Below, piece after piece: positions 24,440 through 32,945 of a stretch of DNA of 64,000 nt (positions are counted from its first letter, which is position 1; the number at the start of each line of letters is the position of its first letter). The stretch is from assembly GCA_032153715.1 (NCBI GenBank), contig JALDYR010000002.1, positions 186,001-250,000 on the forward strand. The letters run 5' to 3'. Origin of the DNA: SEAL01 sp032153715 (lineage in GTDB: Bacteria; Patescibacteriota; Saccharimonadia; Saccharimonadales; Saccharimonadaceae). The position numbers and the translations under genes are program-made. The notes under the pieces are model-generated. The model saw nothing but the letters and a program-made list of their open reading frames with translations, was not told the origin of the DNA and ran no database searches.

Positions 24440-25873
24440 GTGAAAAAGATGCTTGGACGGATTGGAAAGCTAGAGTTACTCGCGTTTGGTGGCGGCTTTG
24501 GCTTGATGGTATTTGAACTAGTGGCGGCACGCATCTTGGCGCCAAGCATTGGCAGTTCGACGTATATATGGACAAGCGTCATCGGTGTGATCATTGCCGC
24601 ACTGAGTCTTGGCTATTACGCTGGCGGTAAGGTGGCTGATGCGCGCAGTAAGCAACTAGACTTAGCTTGGCTTCATCTATTTGTGGCACTGGCGGTTATT
24701 ATTGTGCTTGTCGTGTATGCGCCGGTGTTGGCGTGGGTAGTGACAATACTTGATGATCCACGCATGCAAGGAGTGGTTGCTTCGCTTATTTTATTTGCGC
24801 CCGCAAGCTTCCTGCTCGGCATGCTTAGTCCCTATCTTGCAAAATTGAATGTGACATCACTCAAAACTTCGGGTAGCTCAGTAGCGAGTTTAAGTGCGCT
24901 GAATTCAGTTGGGGGAATTGTCGGAACGTTTATGGCGGGTTTTATCTTGTTCAGTTATCTTGGGTCGCGAGAGACATTAGTTCTGGTGGCGGCGTTGATG
25001 GTACTGCTGAGCTGGCTGACGGTGCCGAAACTGCAGTGGCGTGCACGCGCTAGTATTAGTGTACTACTAGGCTTGATTGTAGTCATTCCAGCGCCGGTGT
25101 CTACTGTGCTTGCCATAGATACGCCCAGCGCTCGCTATAGTATTTACGAAGGCCAGTTTAAAGATAGTCGAGTGCGGCTGATCGCAACGGGGCCAAATGG
25201 GGCGCAATCAGGCGTTGACCCTGCCCAGCCTGATCGGCTGGTTTTTTGGTATGCACAACAAATTGCCGAGTTGGCAGCAACCTTGCCGCGTCATGATACT
25301 ATTTTAATTCTCGGTGGTGGGGCCTATACCTTGCCACGGTATTTTGCCGAAAAGTACCCCGAGGCGCAGATTGACGTGGCGGAAATTGATACACAGTTGG
25401 CGGGTATCGCGCGCGAACACTTTTTTTATAATGACCCACCAAACGTCCGTTTGATTGATGGGGACGCGCGGGCATACGTTAACCAAACGACAAAACGCTA
25501 TGATTTGATTGTGGTTGATGTGTATGGCGACGCCACTGTGCCATTTACCTTTACAACAAAAGAGTATGGTCAGCGCATGTCAGCGATTACGAATGAGGAG
25601 GGGGCGGTAGCGGTGAATATGATTGCTGGTCCGCGCGGTGTGTGCCGGGAGCTTTTTAGTATGCTTGATGCGCCATACCGGACGCATTTTTCAGACACGG
25701 TTTATCGAATGGAGTACCCAGCCGCTTCGCGAACTAATATCGTCGTTGGATACAGTCGCCAGTCACTAAATTGGGCGGGCGACCGCCAGCAGCCTTTGGG
25801 GAATGGGCGGCTCTATAATGACAATTATTCGCCTGCCGAACGATTACAGCAAGATTGTCGTCTACAAGTCTAA
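24440..25873 (+). CDS. Membrane protein with spermidine-synthase-like domain
   Basis: A 477-aa protein of the fused MFS/spermidine-synthase-like type. Residues 1-225 form about six to seven membrane helices, starting GFGLMVFELVAARILAP. Residues 230-460 form a Rossmann methyltransferase/aminopropyltransferase-like domain with ILILGGGAYTLPRYFAEKYP, the acidic VAEIDTQL, DGDAR, and YDLIVVDVYGD. Family members occur in many bacteria but their reaction is mostly unproved. The start may be GTG 24440, 8 bases after TACACT (24426-24431), or ATG 24449. It follows the tRNA directly. Confidence 0.82.
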   Translation: MKKMLGRIGKLELLAFGGGFGLMVFELVAARILAPSIGSSTYIWTSVIGVIIAALSLGYYAGGKVADARSKQLDLAWLHLFVALAVIIVLVVYAPVLAWVVTILDDPRMQGVVASLILFAPASFLLGMLSPYLAKLNVTSLKTSGSSVASLSALNSVGGIVGTFMAGFILFSYLGSRETLVLVAALMVLLSWLTVPKLQWRARASISVLLGLIVVIPAPVSTVLAIDTPSARYSIYEGQFKDSRVRLIATGPNGAQSGVDPAQPDRLVFWYAQQIAELAATLPRHDTILILGGGAYTLPRYFAEKYPEAQIDVAEIDTQLAGIAREHFFYNDPPNVRLIDGDARAYVNQTTKRYDLIVVDVYGDATVPFTFTTKEYGQRMSAITNEEGAVAVNMIAGPRGVCRELFSMLDAPYRTHFSDTVYRMEYPAASRTNIVVGYSRQSLNWAGDRQQPLGNGRLYNDNYSPAERLQQDCRLQV

Positions 25874-25875
25874 AT

Positions 25876-25891
25876 ACGCTACATATAGCGT
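25876..25891. promoter_or_regulatory. Distal NrdR-box-like palindrome
   Basis: ACGCTACATATAGCGT, a near-perfect 16-bp palindrome matching the NrdR box pattern (ACnCTAnATATAGnGT), about 110 bases upstream of the tandem boxes. Confidence 0.5.
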
Positions 25892-25981
25892 TGTAAATAA
25901 CAAACACAACGCTAGACGATGTTTTTAAGGTGTTACCATGAGCGTCATAGTGATGTAGTTAAAAAAACACATAGAAAAAGC

Positions 25982-26036
25982 TTGAAAACCATATATGTAG
26001 GGTCTATAGTTCTATGTAGACACTACATATGTAGTA
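25982..26036 (+). promoter_or_regulatory. nrdA promoter with tandem NrdR boxes
   Basis: TTGAAA (25982-25987), 17 bases, TATAGT (26005-26010). Two NrdR-like boxes, AACCATATATGTAGGG (25987-26002) and CACTACATATGTAGTA (26021-26036), are offset by 34 bases, about three helix turns. One lies over the spacer and the other just past the start. NrdR is known to repress RNR operons by binding such box pairs, with dATP/ATP sensed by its own ATP-cone. nrdR is not in the window. Confidence 0.72.
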
Positions 26037-26058
26037 GTTCAACAAAAATACACATTTT

Positions 26059-26150
26059 GCAAGAGGAGGGTAAAAGTACCGCACTGCGGTATCTTCTTGC
26101 ACCGCCGAAATCGTTTTTTGAGAGACTCGATGGGTGCGAATGTGCAATAA
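26059..26150 (+). promoter_or_regulatory. Structured nrdA 5' leader
   Basis: The predicted leader is about 165 bases. GCAAGAGGA (26059-26067) pairs with 26092-26100, enclosing TACCGC-ACT-GCGGTA (26077-26091). TTGCAC (26097-26102) can alternatively pair with a GTGCAA downstream near 26140-26147. No known riboswitch was recognised. An 85-codon frame crosses this region but has no coding character. Confidence 0.4.
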
Positions 26151-26184
26151 AAATTAACATAATATATTTCCATTAGGGGGAACT

Positions 26185-28581
26185 ATGGACGGAATTCATG
26201 TGGTCAAGCGCGATGGCACCCGCGAACCATTTGACGCCAACAAGATCAACCTGGCCTTGGTTGAAGCGAGCGAAGGCTTGCCGGATCAAATCAGTAAGGT
26301 TGTTCAAGTTGCGACAGAAGTGCAATTAACATTATTTGATGGGATTACGACTCAACAGCTTGATGAGTCAGTCATTCACGCCGCACTGCAAAACGTGAAA
26401 GATGATCCTGATTTTGACAAGATTGCCGCACGTCTGATGCTCAAGAATATCTACAAAAATATCTTGGGTCATTACGAGAATGTCGCCGAACTGAAAAAAC
26501 TCCATGAAACAAAATTTGCTGAATACCTTAAAGAGGGTATTAAAGAAGGCTTGCTTGATGAGCGCATGAACGGCAAAGTCTTTGATCTGAAAAAGCTGGC
26601 CAAGGCAATTGACCCAGCGAAAGATAACCTAAGTAAGTACCTTGGTGTGATTACTAGCAAGAACCGTTATGGTCTACGTAGCCTAAAAGGCGACACGATT
26701 GAAGTGCCGCAATTCACTAATATGCGTATTGCGATGGGACTTAGTTTTAATGAACAAGATCCAACTGCAGCGGCTCTCGACTTTTATGAGCACATGTCGA
26801 ACTTGGATTACTCGCCAGGTGGCTCGACACGCATTAATGCTGGTGGCTCGTTCCCGCAACTATCAAACTGCTTCCTTTTGGAAATCCAGGATGACATGGA
26901 ATCAATTGCCAAAGGTGTGCGCGACACAATGTGGATCGCGAAGGGGACCGGCGGTATCGGCATTAGCTTGAATAAGCTGCGCGCGGCAGGTAGCCCGGTC
27001 AAGACCACGAACACTGAATCGACTGGCCCAATTCCATTTATGAAGATGATTGATACGGCATTGTTTGCTGTTTCTCGTAAGGGCAAGAAGGCTGGCGCTG
27101 CCGCCCTCTATATGGAAAACTGGCACCTCAACTTCCCACAATTTCTTGATTTGAAACAGAACTCAGGCGATCCTTACCTTCGTACGCGTCTCGCGAACAC
27201 TGCCGTCTTTTTAAGCGACGAGTTTATGAAGCGTGTTGAAAAAGACCAGGATTGGTATATGTTTGATCCTGCAGAAGTGTCAGACCTGCCTGAACTATAC
27301 GGTGCGGAATTTAGCGCACGCTACAAAGAGTACACCAAGATGGCTGAGCGGGGCGAAATGCGTGACTTCTCAAAGGTTAACGCCCGCGAGCAGTATCGCC
27401 AAATTTTGACAGTCCTACAGGCAACCAGCCATCCATGGCTCACCTGGAAAGATACGATCAATGTCCGTGCCCTCAACAACAACACCAGCACGATTCACTT
27501 GTCGAATCTCTGTACTGAAATTACCTTGCCGCAAGACAAAGACAACACGGCAGTCTGTAACCTGGTGAGTATTAATTTGTCGGCGCATCTTAAAGACGAT
27601 TTGACCTGGGACTGGGACCGCTTGGCGGCGAGTACGCGCAGTGCGATTCGTCAGCTCGATAATCTGTGTGACATCACGAATACACCAATTCCAGAAGCGA
27701 TGCATTCAAACCTGCAAAACCGCGCGTTAGGTTTGGGGGTGATGGGCTTTACTGACGTGACGGAAAAGCTTGGTCATAGCTACGAATCAGAAGAAGCCTA
27801 CGATCTCATGGATCAACTAACAGAGTTTATCAGCTATAACGCCATTGATGAATCAGCCGATCTTGCAAAGAAACTCGGCAGTTATCCAGCTTTTAAGGGG
27901 AGTGGATGGAGTAAGGGAATCTTGCCTATCGACACAATCGACGAACTGGCAACTGACCGTAAGGTAAAAGTTGAGGTCAATCGCAAGACTCGCCTCGACT
28001 GGGACGCGCTCCGCAAGAAGGTGAAAAAGGGAATGCGCAACGCAACCTTGATGGCAATTGCACCAACTGCCAATATTGCCCACGTTGTCGGTACGACGCC
28101 TGGCATCGACCCGCAATTTGCGCAAATCTTCTCTCGTGCAACCTTGAACGGCAAGTTCCTTGAAATCAACGTCAACCTCGTCAATGACCTCAAAAAACTA
28201 GGTATTTGGGAGGACGTGAAGGATGACGTGCTTCGCACACAAGGTGACGTGCAGCAAATTGAGGCGATTCCGCAGCACATCAAGGACGTCTACAAAACCA
28301 GCTTCCAGTTGAGTCCGTACGCCTTTATCGAAGTCGCCGCGCGCGCCCAGAAGTGGGTCGATCAAGCAATTAGCCGCAATATGTATCTTGAAACGCGCGA
28401 TATTGATGAAATGGCAAACATTTACACTGCAGCTTGGAAGCGCGGCCTGAAAACGACTTACTATCTACACGTCAAACCACGCCATACCGCCGAGCAAAGT
28501 ACCGTCAAGGTCAACAAGGCAGAAGCCAGTGGTGGACCACGAAAAGCAGGCTTTGGCTTTGCAAAAAAGCAAACGGTGTAA
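26185..28581 (+). CDS. nrdA: Ribonucleotide reductase class I large subunit, tail-less
   Basis: A 798-aa NrdA that reduces NDPs to dNDPs. It has an N-terminal ATP-cone (residues 1-90, VVKRDGTREPFDANKINLAL), the barrel cysteines SNCFLL, NLCTEI (thiyl position) and AVCNLVSIN, and the radical-path pair YY in TTYYLHVKPRH. All core residues are present, but the protein ends GFGFAKKQTV with no C-terminal CxxC. That motif normally re-reduces the active site and appears instead in the separate ORF 28641..28817. AGGGGGA lies about 6 bases before the ATG. It is the first gene of the nrdA-tail-nrdB operon. Confidence 0.96.
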   Translation: MDGIHVVKRDGTREPFDANKINLALVEASEGLPDQISKVVQVATEVQLTLFDGITTQQLDESVIHAALQNVKDDPDFDKIAARLMLKNIYKNILGHYENVAELKKLHETKFAEYLKEGIKEGLLDERMNGKVFDLKKLAKAIDPAKDNLSKYLGVITSKNRYGLRSLKGDTIEVPQFTNMRIAMGLSFNEQDPTAAALDFYEHMSNLDYSPGGSTRINAGGSFPQLSNCFLLEIQDDMESIAKGVRDTMWIAKGTGGIGISLNKLRAAGSPVKTTNTESTGPIPFMKMIDTALFAVSRKGKKAGAAALYMENWHLNFPQFLDLKQNSGDPYLRTRLANTAVFLSDEFMKRVEKDQDWYMFDPAEVSDLPELYGAEFSARYKEYTKMAERGEMRDFSKVNAREQYRQILTVLQATSHPWLTWKDTINVRALNNNTSTIHLSNLCTEITLPQDKDNTAVCNLVSINLSAHLKDDLTWDWDRLAASTRSAIRQLDNLCDITNTPIPEAMHSNLQNRALGLGVMGFTDVTEKLGHSYESEEAYDLMDQLTEFISYNAIDESADLAKKLGSYPAFKGSGWSKGILPIDTIDELATDRKVKVEVNRKTRLDWDALRKKVKKGMRNATLMAIAPTANIAHVVGTTPGIDPQFAQIFSRATLNGKFLEINVNLVNDLKKLGIWEDVKDDVLRTQGDVQQIEAIPQHIKDVYKTSFQLSPYAFIEVAARAQKWVDQAISRNMYLETRDIDEMANIYTAAWKRGLKTTYYLHVKPRHTAEQSTVKVNKAEASGGPRKAGFGFAKKQTV

Positions 28582-28640
28582 GTGACTGAAAAGTATAAAA
28601 TCTAACAGAAAATAATAGGGTATAAGGGGAAAATAACATT

Positions 28641-28817
28641 ATGGCAAACGCATCAGCAATCATCAGCGACGAAATGACACTAGAAGAAAAGCTAGCAGCA
28701 ATTGACGCGGCGATGGCAGCAGCGCAGTCAACAGCAGACGAAAACGCACAATCACTTGGCGGCTCGGCAGCACCAATTGATCCACAAGATTTTCTTATGT
28801 GCGAAGGGTGCCAATAA
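28641..28817 (+). CDS. 58-aa protein resembling a detached NrdA redox tail
   Basis: An ORF of 59 codons between nrdA and nrdB, with AGGGGA 10 bases before its ATG. Residues 12-35 are helical and Ala-rich (EEKLAAIDAAMAAAQS). The end reads APIDPQDFLMCEGCQ. A CxxC a few residues from the C-terminus, often as CEACQ or similar, is the hallmark of the swinging tail of class I NrdA, which carries electrons from thioredoxin or glutaredoxin to the active site. NrdA here lacks it, so the natural reading is a tail working in trans. Stops in all frames of the 59-base gap argue against a simple frameshift. Confidence 0.75.
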   Translation: MANASAIISDEMTLEEKLAAIDAAMAAAQSTADENAQSLGGSAAPIDPQDFLMCEGCQ

Positions 28818-28881
28818 TCCGGGTGGGGTTATTTCATCAACACACGACTAATTGTTATTAAGAAAGGACTAGAAAATTACC

Positions 28882-29865
28882 ATGGCAGGCATTCTCGGAA
28901 CTGGTATCCAAGACGGATTACTACTTAAACCAGTTCACTACCAATGGGCAATGGATTTGTACGACCAAGCGGTCGCTAATACTTGGTTCCCAAATGAAAT
29001 CCAACTCGGCCAAGATTTGGCTGACTGGAAGAAAATGAGCGAAGAGGAGCGTCACGCGCTGACTTTCCTAATGAGCTACTTTAACCCTAATGAACTACTC
29101 GTGAACAAGGCACTGGCCTTTGGGGTCTATCCATACGTTAACGCGGCCGAGTGTCACTTATACCTCGCCAAGCAGATGTGGGAAGAGGCTAATCACTGTA
29201 TGTCATTTGAGTACGTCCTCGAGACGTTCCCAATTGACCGTGACCAAGCCTACGCGGCACACGTCGAAACCCCTTCAATGGCCCGCAAAGAAGAATTTGA
29301 GACCAAGTTCATCAAGCGTATGACCGAAGACACGCTTGATATTACGACCACGGAGGGTAAGAAAGACTTTGTCCGTAACCTCGTGGCTTACAACATTATC
29401 CTTGAGGGTATCTGGTTTTACAGTGGCTTCATGGTGGCACTTTCGTTCCGTCAGCGTAACTTGCTCCGTAACTTCGGCTCGCTTATGGACTGGGTGGTGC
29501 GTGACGAATCACTCCACCTCAAGTTCGGCATCAACTTGATCTTGACGGTGCTTGAAGAGAACGAAGACCTCCAAACGGAGGAATTCGCCAATGAAATCAA
29601 GCAAATGATTCTTGACGGTGTCGAGATGGAAGAAGCGTACAACCGCGACCTGCTTCCTAACGGCATTTTGGGTCTGAACAGCGATTACATTAACCAGTAC
29701 GTGAAGTACCTGGCAGACCGCCGCTTGGAAGAGCTCGGCTTTGATGCGCACTACAAGGTGTCAAACCCAGCGAAATGGATGGCCGGTGCAAATGACACGT
29801 TGCAGCTGGTGAACTTCTTTGAAGCAACGAACACCAGTTACGAAGTTAACGGGGCGAAGAAGTAA
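28882..29865 (+). CDS. nrdB: Ribonucleotide reductase class I small subunit, Ic-like
   Basis: A 327-aa R2 protein that supplies the radical to NrdA. Metal ligands can be placed at E71, E102 and H105 (WEEANH), then E in LEGIWFYSGF, and E and H in RDESLHLKFG. The position of the radical tyrosine (four after H105) is F109, and the first ligand is Glu instead of Asp. Both are features of class Ic R2 (Chlamydia type), which uses a Mn/Fe cofactor in place of a tyrosyl radical. AAAGGA lies before the ATG. A terminator follows. Confidence 0.95.
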   Translation: MAGILGTGIQDGLLLKPVHYQWAMDLYDQAVANTWFPNEIQLGQDLADWKKMSEEERHALTFLMSYFNPNELLVNKALAFGVYPYVNAAECHLYLAKQMWEEANHCMSFEYVLETFPIDRDQAYAAHVETPSMARKEEFETKFIKRMTEDTLDITTTEGKKDFVRNLVAYNIILEGIWFYSGFMVALSFRQRNLLRNFGSLMDWVVRDESLHLKFGINLILTVLEENEDLQTEEFANEIKQMILDGVEMEEAYNRDLLPNGILGLNSDYINQYVKYLADRRLEELGFDAHYKVSNPAKWMAGANDTLQLVNFFEATNTSYEVNGAKK

Positions 29866-29882
29866 CGTAATGAACACGAAAA

Positions 29883-29916
29883 GGGACGCCACGATCAGCC
29901 CGGGCGTCTCTTTTTA
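29883..29916 (+). terminator. nrd operon terminator
   Basis: GACGCC (29885-29890) pairs with GGCGTC (29903-29908), followed by TCTTTTT. Confidence 0.85.
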
Positions 29917-29931
29917 TCTAAGGGGAATAAT

Positions 29932-30438
29932 ATGAAAGAATTACTGGGTGACTACGAGTCATTTGTCGAGCGGGCGAATACATTAATTGATCAATCAGGC
30001 ATCGCTCGTAAGGAACTCGTGATGTGCGACACGCTGTGCTACCGCGTAGAAACTAACGAGCGCTACGACGAGCTAAAACAGTCACTAGCACAGCTGGCCT
30101 TGTGGGTTGACGAAGCAGAAGTGAACGGCCGACAGATTGCTGTTTATAATTTGCGCGAGCCGTTAAATGTGCCAGGGTGGCAGCGTCCGGTGCCCTATCT
30201 TGAAGTCCCGCAGCCAAAGCCGGGCAGTCCGTATCCTGAGGGATTTGACCATGCTCAGTTCGTGACGCTTCGTGGCCTAGGGGACTTTCGCTCGCAGCAC
30301 CAGGATCTTTCGTTTGATGAAAAGGGGCTCGAACACCCCTTAAATCCACTGGTGAAACTGTCAGGTGAAGCGGTGGCGGTAAAATTTCACGATAAGCACA
30401 TGGGCTCGGTGATTGCGCTCGAGCGTCGACTAAAATAA
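29932..30438 (+). CDS. YecM-like VOC-superfamily protein
   Basis: A 168-aa protein resembling E. coli YecM, a VOC-fold protein of unknown reaction. Shared features are NGRQIAVYNLREPLNVPGW, VPYLEVPQPKPGSPYPEGFDHAQF (YecM has a similar ELPWPGEKRYPHEGWEH) and LNPLVKLSGEAVAVKFH at the end. Conserved His and Glu residues could bind a metal. AGGGGA lies before the ATG, right after the nrd terminator. The link to RNR is positional only. Confidence 0.75.
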   Translation: MKELLGDYESFVERANTLIDQSGIARKELVMCDTLCYRVETNERYDELKQSLAQLALWVDEAEVNGRQIAVYNLREPLNVPGWQRPVPYLEVPQPKPGSPYPEGFDHAQFVTLRGLGDFRSQHQDLSFDEKGLEHPLNPLVKLSGEAVAVKFHDKHMGSVIALERRLK

Positions 30439-30474
30439 TTGCTATAAAAAGTATAGTAATGGTATACTAAAGGA

Positions 30475-31752
30475 ATGAAAACAAAGCTCATCATCTTCGG
30501 TATTACTGGCGACTTATCTACCCGCAAGCTGCTTCCGGCACTGTCGCGCATCATTGGTACAGGTGACTTTGATGACCTGTCGATCATTGGCGTCTCGCGC
30601 CGTCACGTTGAGCAGTACGAGCTGCTAGGTGATCATCATGACCAGCTTCACGGTACGACCTCAATGTTTACGATGGATCTAACGAATGTGGACGATTACC
30701 ATAAACTTCGCGACTACATTAATTTGCAAGATGACGAACAGGCGATTTTTTACCTGTCTGTCCCGCCAACCAGTAGCGCGCAAATTGTCGAGTACTTAGG
30801 TCAGGCTGGCTTAAACGGCGCACGCACCAAACTGCTGCTTGAGAAGCCATTTGGGATTGACCTTGCTTCTGCCAAAGATATGATTGATCACGTTGGTCAT
30901 TACTACGACGAATCGCAGGTCTATCGAATCGATCATTATCTCGCCAAAGAAATGGCGCAAAATATCCTGACGTTCCGTGGCCGCAACGCCTTGTTTGCAC
31001 ATGTGTGGAATAACTCAGCGATTGAGCGGATTGACGTGATTGCCCTGGAGGCAATTGATATTGAAGGCCGGGCGCATTTTTACGAGCAAACCGGCGCACT
31101 GCGTGACGTCGTGCAGGGTCATTTAATGCAGCTCCTTGCCCTGACGCTGCTTCGAATACCGGACGATCTTAATTGGGATGCGCTACCAGCTGCCCGCCTA
31201 GAGGCACTGCGTCGCGTTCAGCCAGTTAGCGCAGCGAATACGATTCGTGCGCAGTACACTGGCTACCGAGACGAGGTAGAGAATCCCGATAGTCAGACCG
31301 AGACATTCGTATCGATGCGGCTTGAATCAGATGATCCAGCGTGGCAGGGTGTGCCACTAAATCTGACAGCGGGTAAAGCGCTTGACCGTAAAACTACCGA
31401 GGTTCGGGTTCACTTCAAGAAGACAAACGGCGCGCAGAGTAATTATTTGATTTTCCGAATTCAGCCGCATGAAGGCATCGAGATTGATTTGGTTACGAAA
31501 AAGCCAGGCTACGGCCGGGAATTTGAAAACCAGGCGTTATCGTTTATGTATCCTGAAGGAACCGAATTGCCTGATGCGTATGAGCAGGTAATTGTCGATG
31601 CAATTCGTTCGCAGAAGAGCTTATTTGCGTGTGGCGATGAGGTGATTCGCTCATGGGAGATCGTCACGCCACTGCAAGAAGCGTGGCGCGCAAACAGCCA
31701 GCCGCTCCGTAGCTACGATAAAGGCTCGCCAGCCAAAGAATTCTTTGCGTAA
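30475..31752 (+). CDS. zwf: Glucose-6-phosphate 1-dehydrogenase
   Basis: A 425-aa enzyme, shorter than the usual 480-500 aa, that oxidises glucose-6-phosphate to 6-phosphogluconolactone and yields NADPH. It shows the nucleotide-binding GITGDLSTRKLLPAL at residues 7-21, EKPFG near residue 123 and the active-site RIDHYLAKEMAQNI near residue 145. TATACT at 30463-30468 lies 6 bases before the ATG; the gap AAAGGA also looks like a Shine-Dalgarno core. No pgl or gnd is nearby. Confidence 0.95.
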   Translation: MKTKLIIFGITGDLSTRKLLPALSRIIGTGDFDDLSIIGVSRRHVEQYELLGDHHDQLHGTTSMFTMDLTNVDDYHKLRDYINLQDDEQAIFYLSVPPTSSAQIVEYLGQAGLNGARTKLLLEKPFGIDLASAKDMIDHVGHYYDESQVYRIDHYLAKEMAQNILTFRGRNALFAHVWNNSAIERIDVIALEAIDIEGRAHFYEQTGALRDVVQGHLMQLLALTLLRIPDDLNWDALPAARLEALRRVQPVSAANTIRAQYTGYRDEVENPDSQTETFVSMRLESDDPAWQGVPLNLTAGKALDRKTTEVRVHFKKTNGAQSNYLIFRIQPHEGIEIDLVTKKPGYGREFENQALSFMYPEGTELPDAYEQVIVDAIRSQKSLFACGDEVIRSWEIVTPLQEAWRANSQPLRSYDKGSPAKEFFA

Positions 31753-31757
31753 GCATA

Positions 31758-31786
31758 TTGACTTTTAAGCAATTTTAGTGTAATAT
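31758..31786 (+). promoter_or_regulatory. Promoter of the 31827 gene
   Basis: TTGACT (31758-31763), spacer TTTAAGCAATTTTAGTG, TAATAT (31781-31786). It is nearly identical to the promoter at 32889. Confidence 0.75.
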
Positions 31787-31826
31787 AGTATCTATAAACC
31801 GTAAGCGGATATAGAGGATAAGTTAC

Positions 31827-32879
31827 ATGCCAGAAAAACTTACTACTTCCAATACAGACACACGATCTCCACGAGATCTTGAGCTTCGTCACACTCAAAA
31901 TGACAGCGAATATAACGAACGTCGCCTTGCGGCTGTTAAGCCGTTTGTTGATAGCTACACGCATCTCACTTCTGTATATCAGCGAGAAGGTGTCGATGGT
32001 CTTGTTCTTAAGAATGACCAAGTAACAGATGGGCTCGAAGATGTTTACCGGCTTGCGCAAGAGGCTGAACAAGAGACTTACATTCAAGGTGAGGCGCACG
32101 AATTAACCGATTCGGAGCACGCTGTCCTTGATCATGTAGCAATTAAAGCCAGCGCTATAGAAGCTCAGTCACACGTTGATCTCGAGGCTTTTTACACTGA
32201 CCATGATTCAGTCGAAAAGGTGCTCGCTGATTTAGAGACTAAGCTGTGGGATGCTGTGCAAAAGAATGACACAGAACTTATTGATTTGTATGCGTACAAG
32301 ATTGATAGTTTCGAGTCTATGATATCTGTCGTAGAAGATGATGGGACGGTGACGGGTCCAGATGAAGACATCGCCCACAAGCTGATTTCACAAAGTGAAT
32401 ACATGAAGAATCCCGATGAAGATGATGAGGACGGCGAGCATGTGCTCGAGGCTGACAAAAAAGTATTAGAAGATGCAAACGACTACTACCAAAGGATGAC
32501 AAGCGCGTATGAATCGACTGCCGCTTTCTTCCCTCGCAAAACGAATTCTGCCCCCGAAGCTGAGGTTGTCGCTGAATCGCAACCACAAATCGAAAGTGTC
32601 ATAGGGCGACGTGTGATTGCCAAAGTTATCGATGAAGTCTCAGCTCCTAGCGACGCTCTAGAGTTCGATGCGCCTGCTGCGGAACTTAAGGAAGCTGCCA
32701 GTACCTCTGATGACGACGAGTTAGCATTGCGGCGCCAAAAGCTTGAAACCGAAATTGCCAGTATCTCACGTAAGCTTGGGCGGGCGACTGCTCGGAAGAA
32801 GAAGAAGGATTTGCGCCGTCCAATTAGCAAGCGTAAGCGATTGCTGGTGAAACTTGACGACACGCAGGCTGCTTCCTAA
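31827..32879 (+). CDS. Acidic, coiled-coil-rich hypothetical protein
   Basis: A 350-aa soluble protein. It is strongly acidic over most of its length, with helical stretches (LVLKNDQVTDGLEDVYRLAQ, then EQETYIQ), and ends in a basic region (RKLGRATARKKKKDLRRPIS) after a heptad-like segment. No signal peptide or membrane helix is seen, and no family is recognised. AGAGGA precedes the ATG by about 9 bases. The matched promoter of the next gene suggests the two are co-expressed. Confidence 0.6.
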   Translation: MPEKLTTSNTDTRSPRDLELRHTQNDSEYNERRLAAVKPFVDSYTHLTSVYQREGVDGLVLKNDQVTDGLEDVYRLAQEAEQETYIQGEAHELTDSEHAVLDHVAIKASAIEAQSHVDLEAFYTDHDSVEKVLADLETKLWDAVQKNDTELIDLYAYKIDSFESMISVVEDDGTVTGPDEDIAHKLISQSEYMKNPDEDDEDGEHVLEADKKVLEDANDYYQRMTSAYESTAAFFPRKTNSAPEAEVVAESQPQIESVIGRRVIAKVIDEVSAPSDALEFDAPAAELKEAASTSDDDELALRRQKLETEIASISRKLGRATARKKKKDLRRPISKRKRLLVKLDDTQAAS

Positions 32880-32888
32880 GCAAGGCTA

Positions 32889-32917
32889 TTGACTTTTTAG
32901 CAAATTTAGTGTAGTAT
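32889..32917 (+). promoter_or_regulatory. Promoter of the 32946 gene
   Basis: TTGACT (32889-32894), spacer TTTTAGCAAATTTAGTG, TAGTAT (32912-32917). Confidence 0.75.
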
Positions 32918-32945
32918 CGTTATATAACCATAAACGAAAACCAAC

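Noticed and set aside
25919..26176. An 85-codon ORF upstream of nrdA.
   Set aside because: It covers the promoter, NrdR boxes and leader hairpins, has rare-codon-like composition and no ribosome site.
28582..28640. A frameshift or sequencing error splitting nrdA from its tail.
   Set aside because: The gap has stops in several frames and the downstream ORF has its own ATG and ribosome site; one indel cannot join the two.
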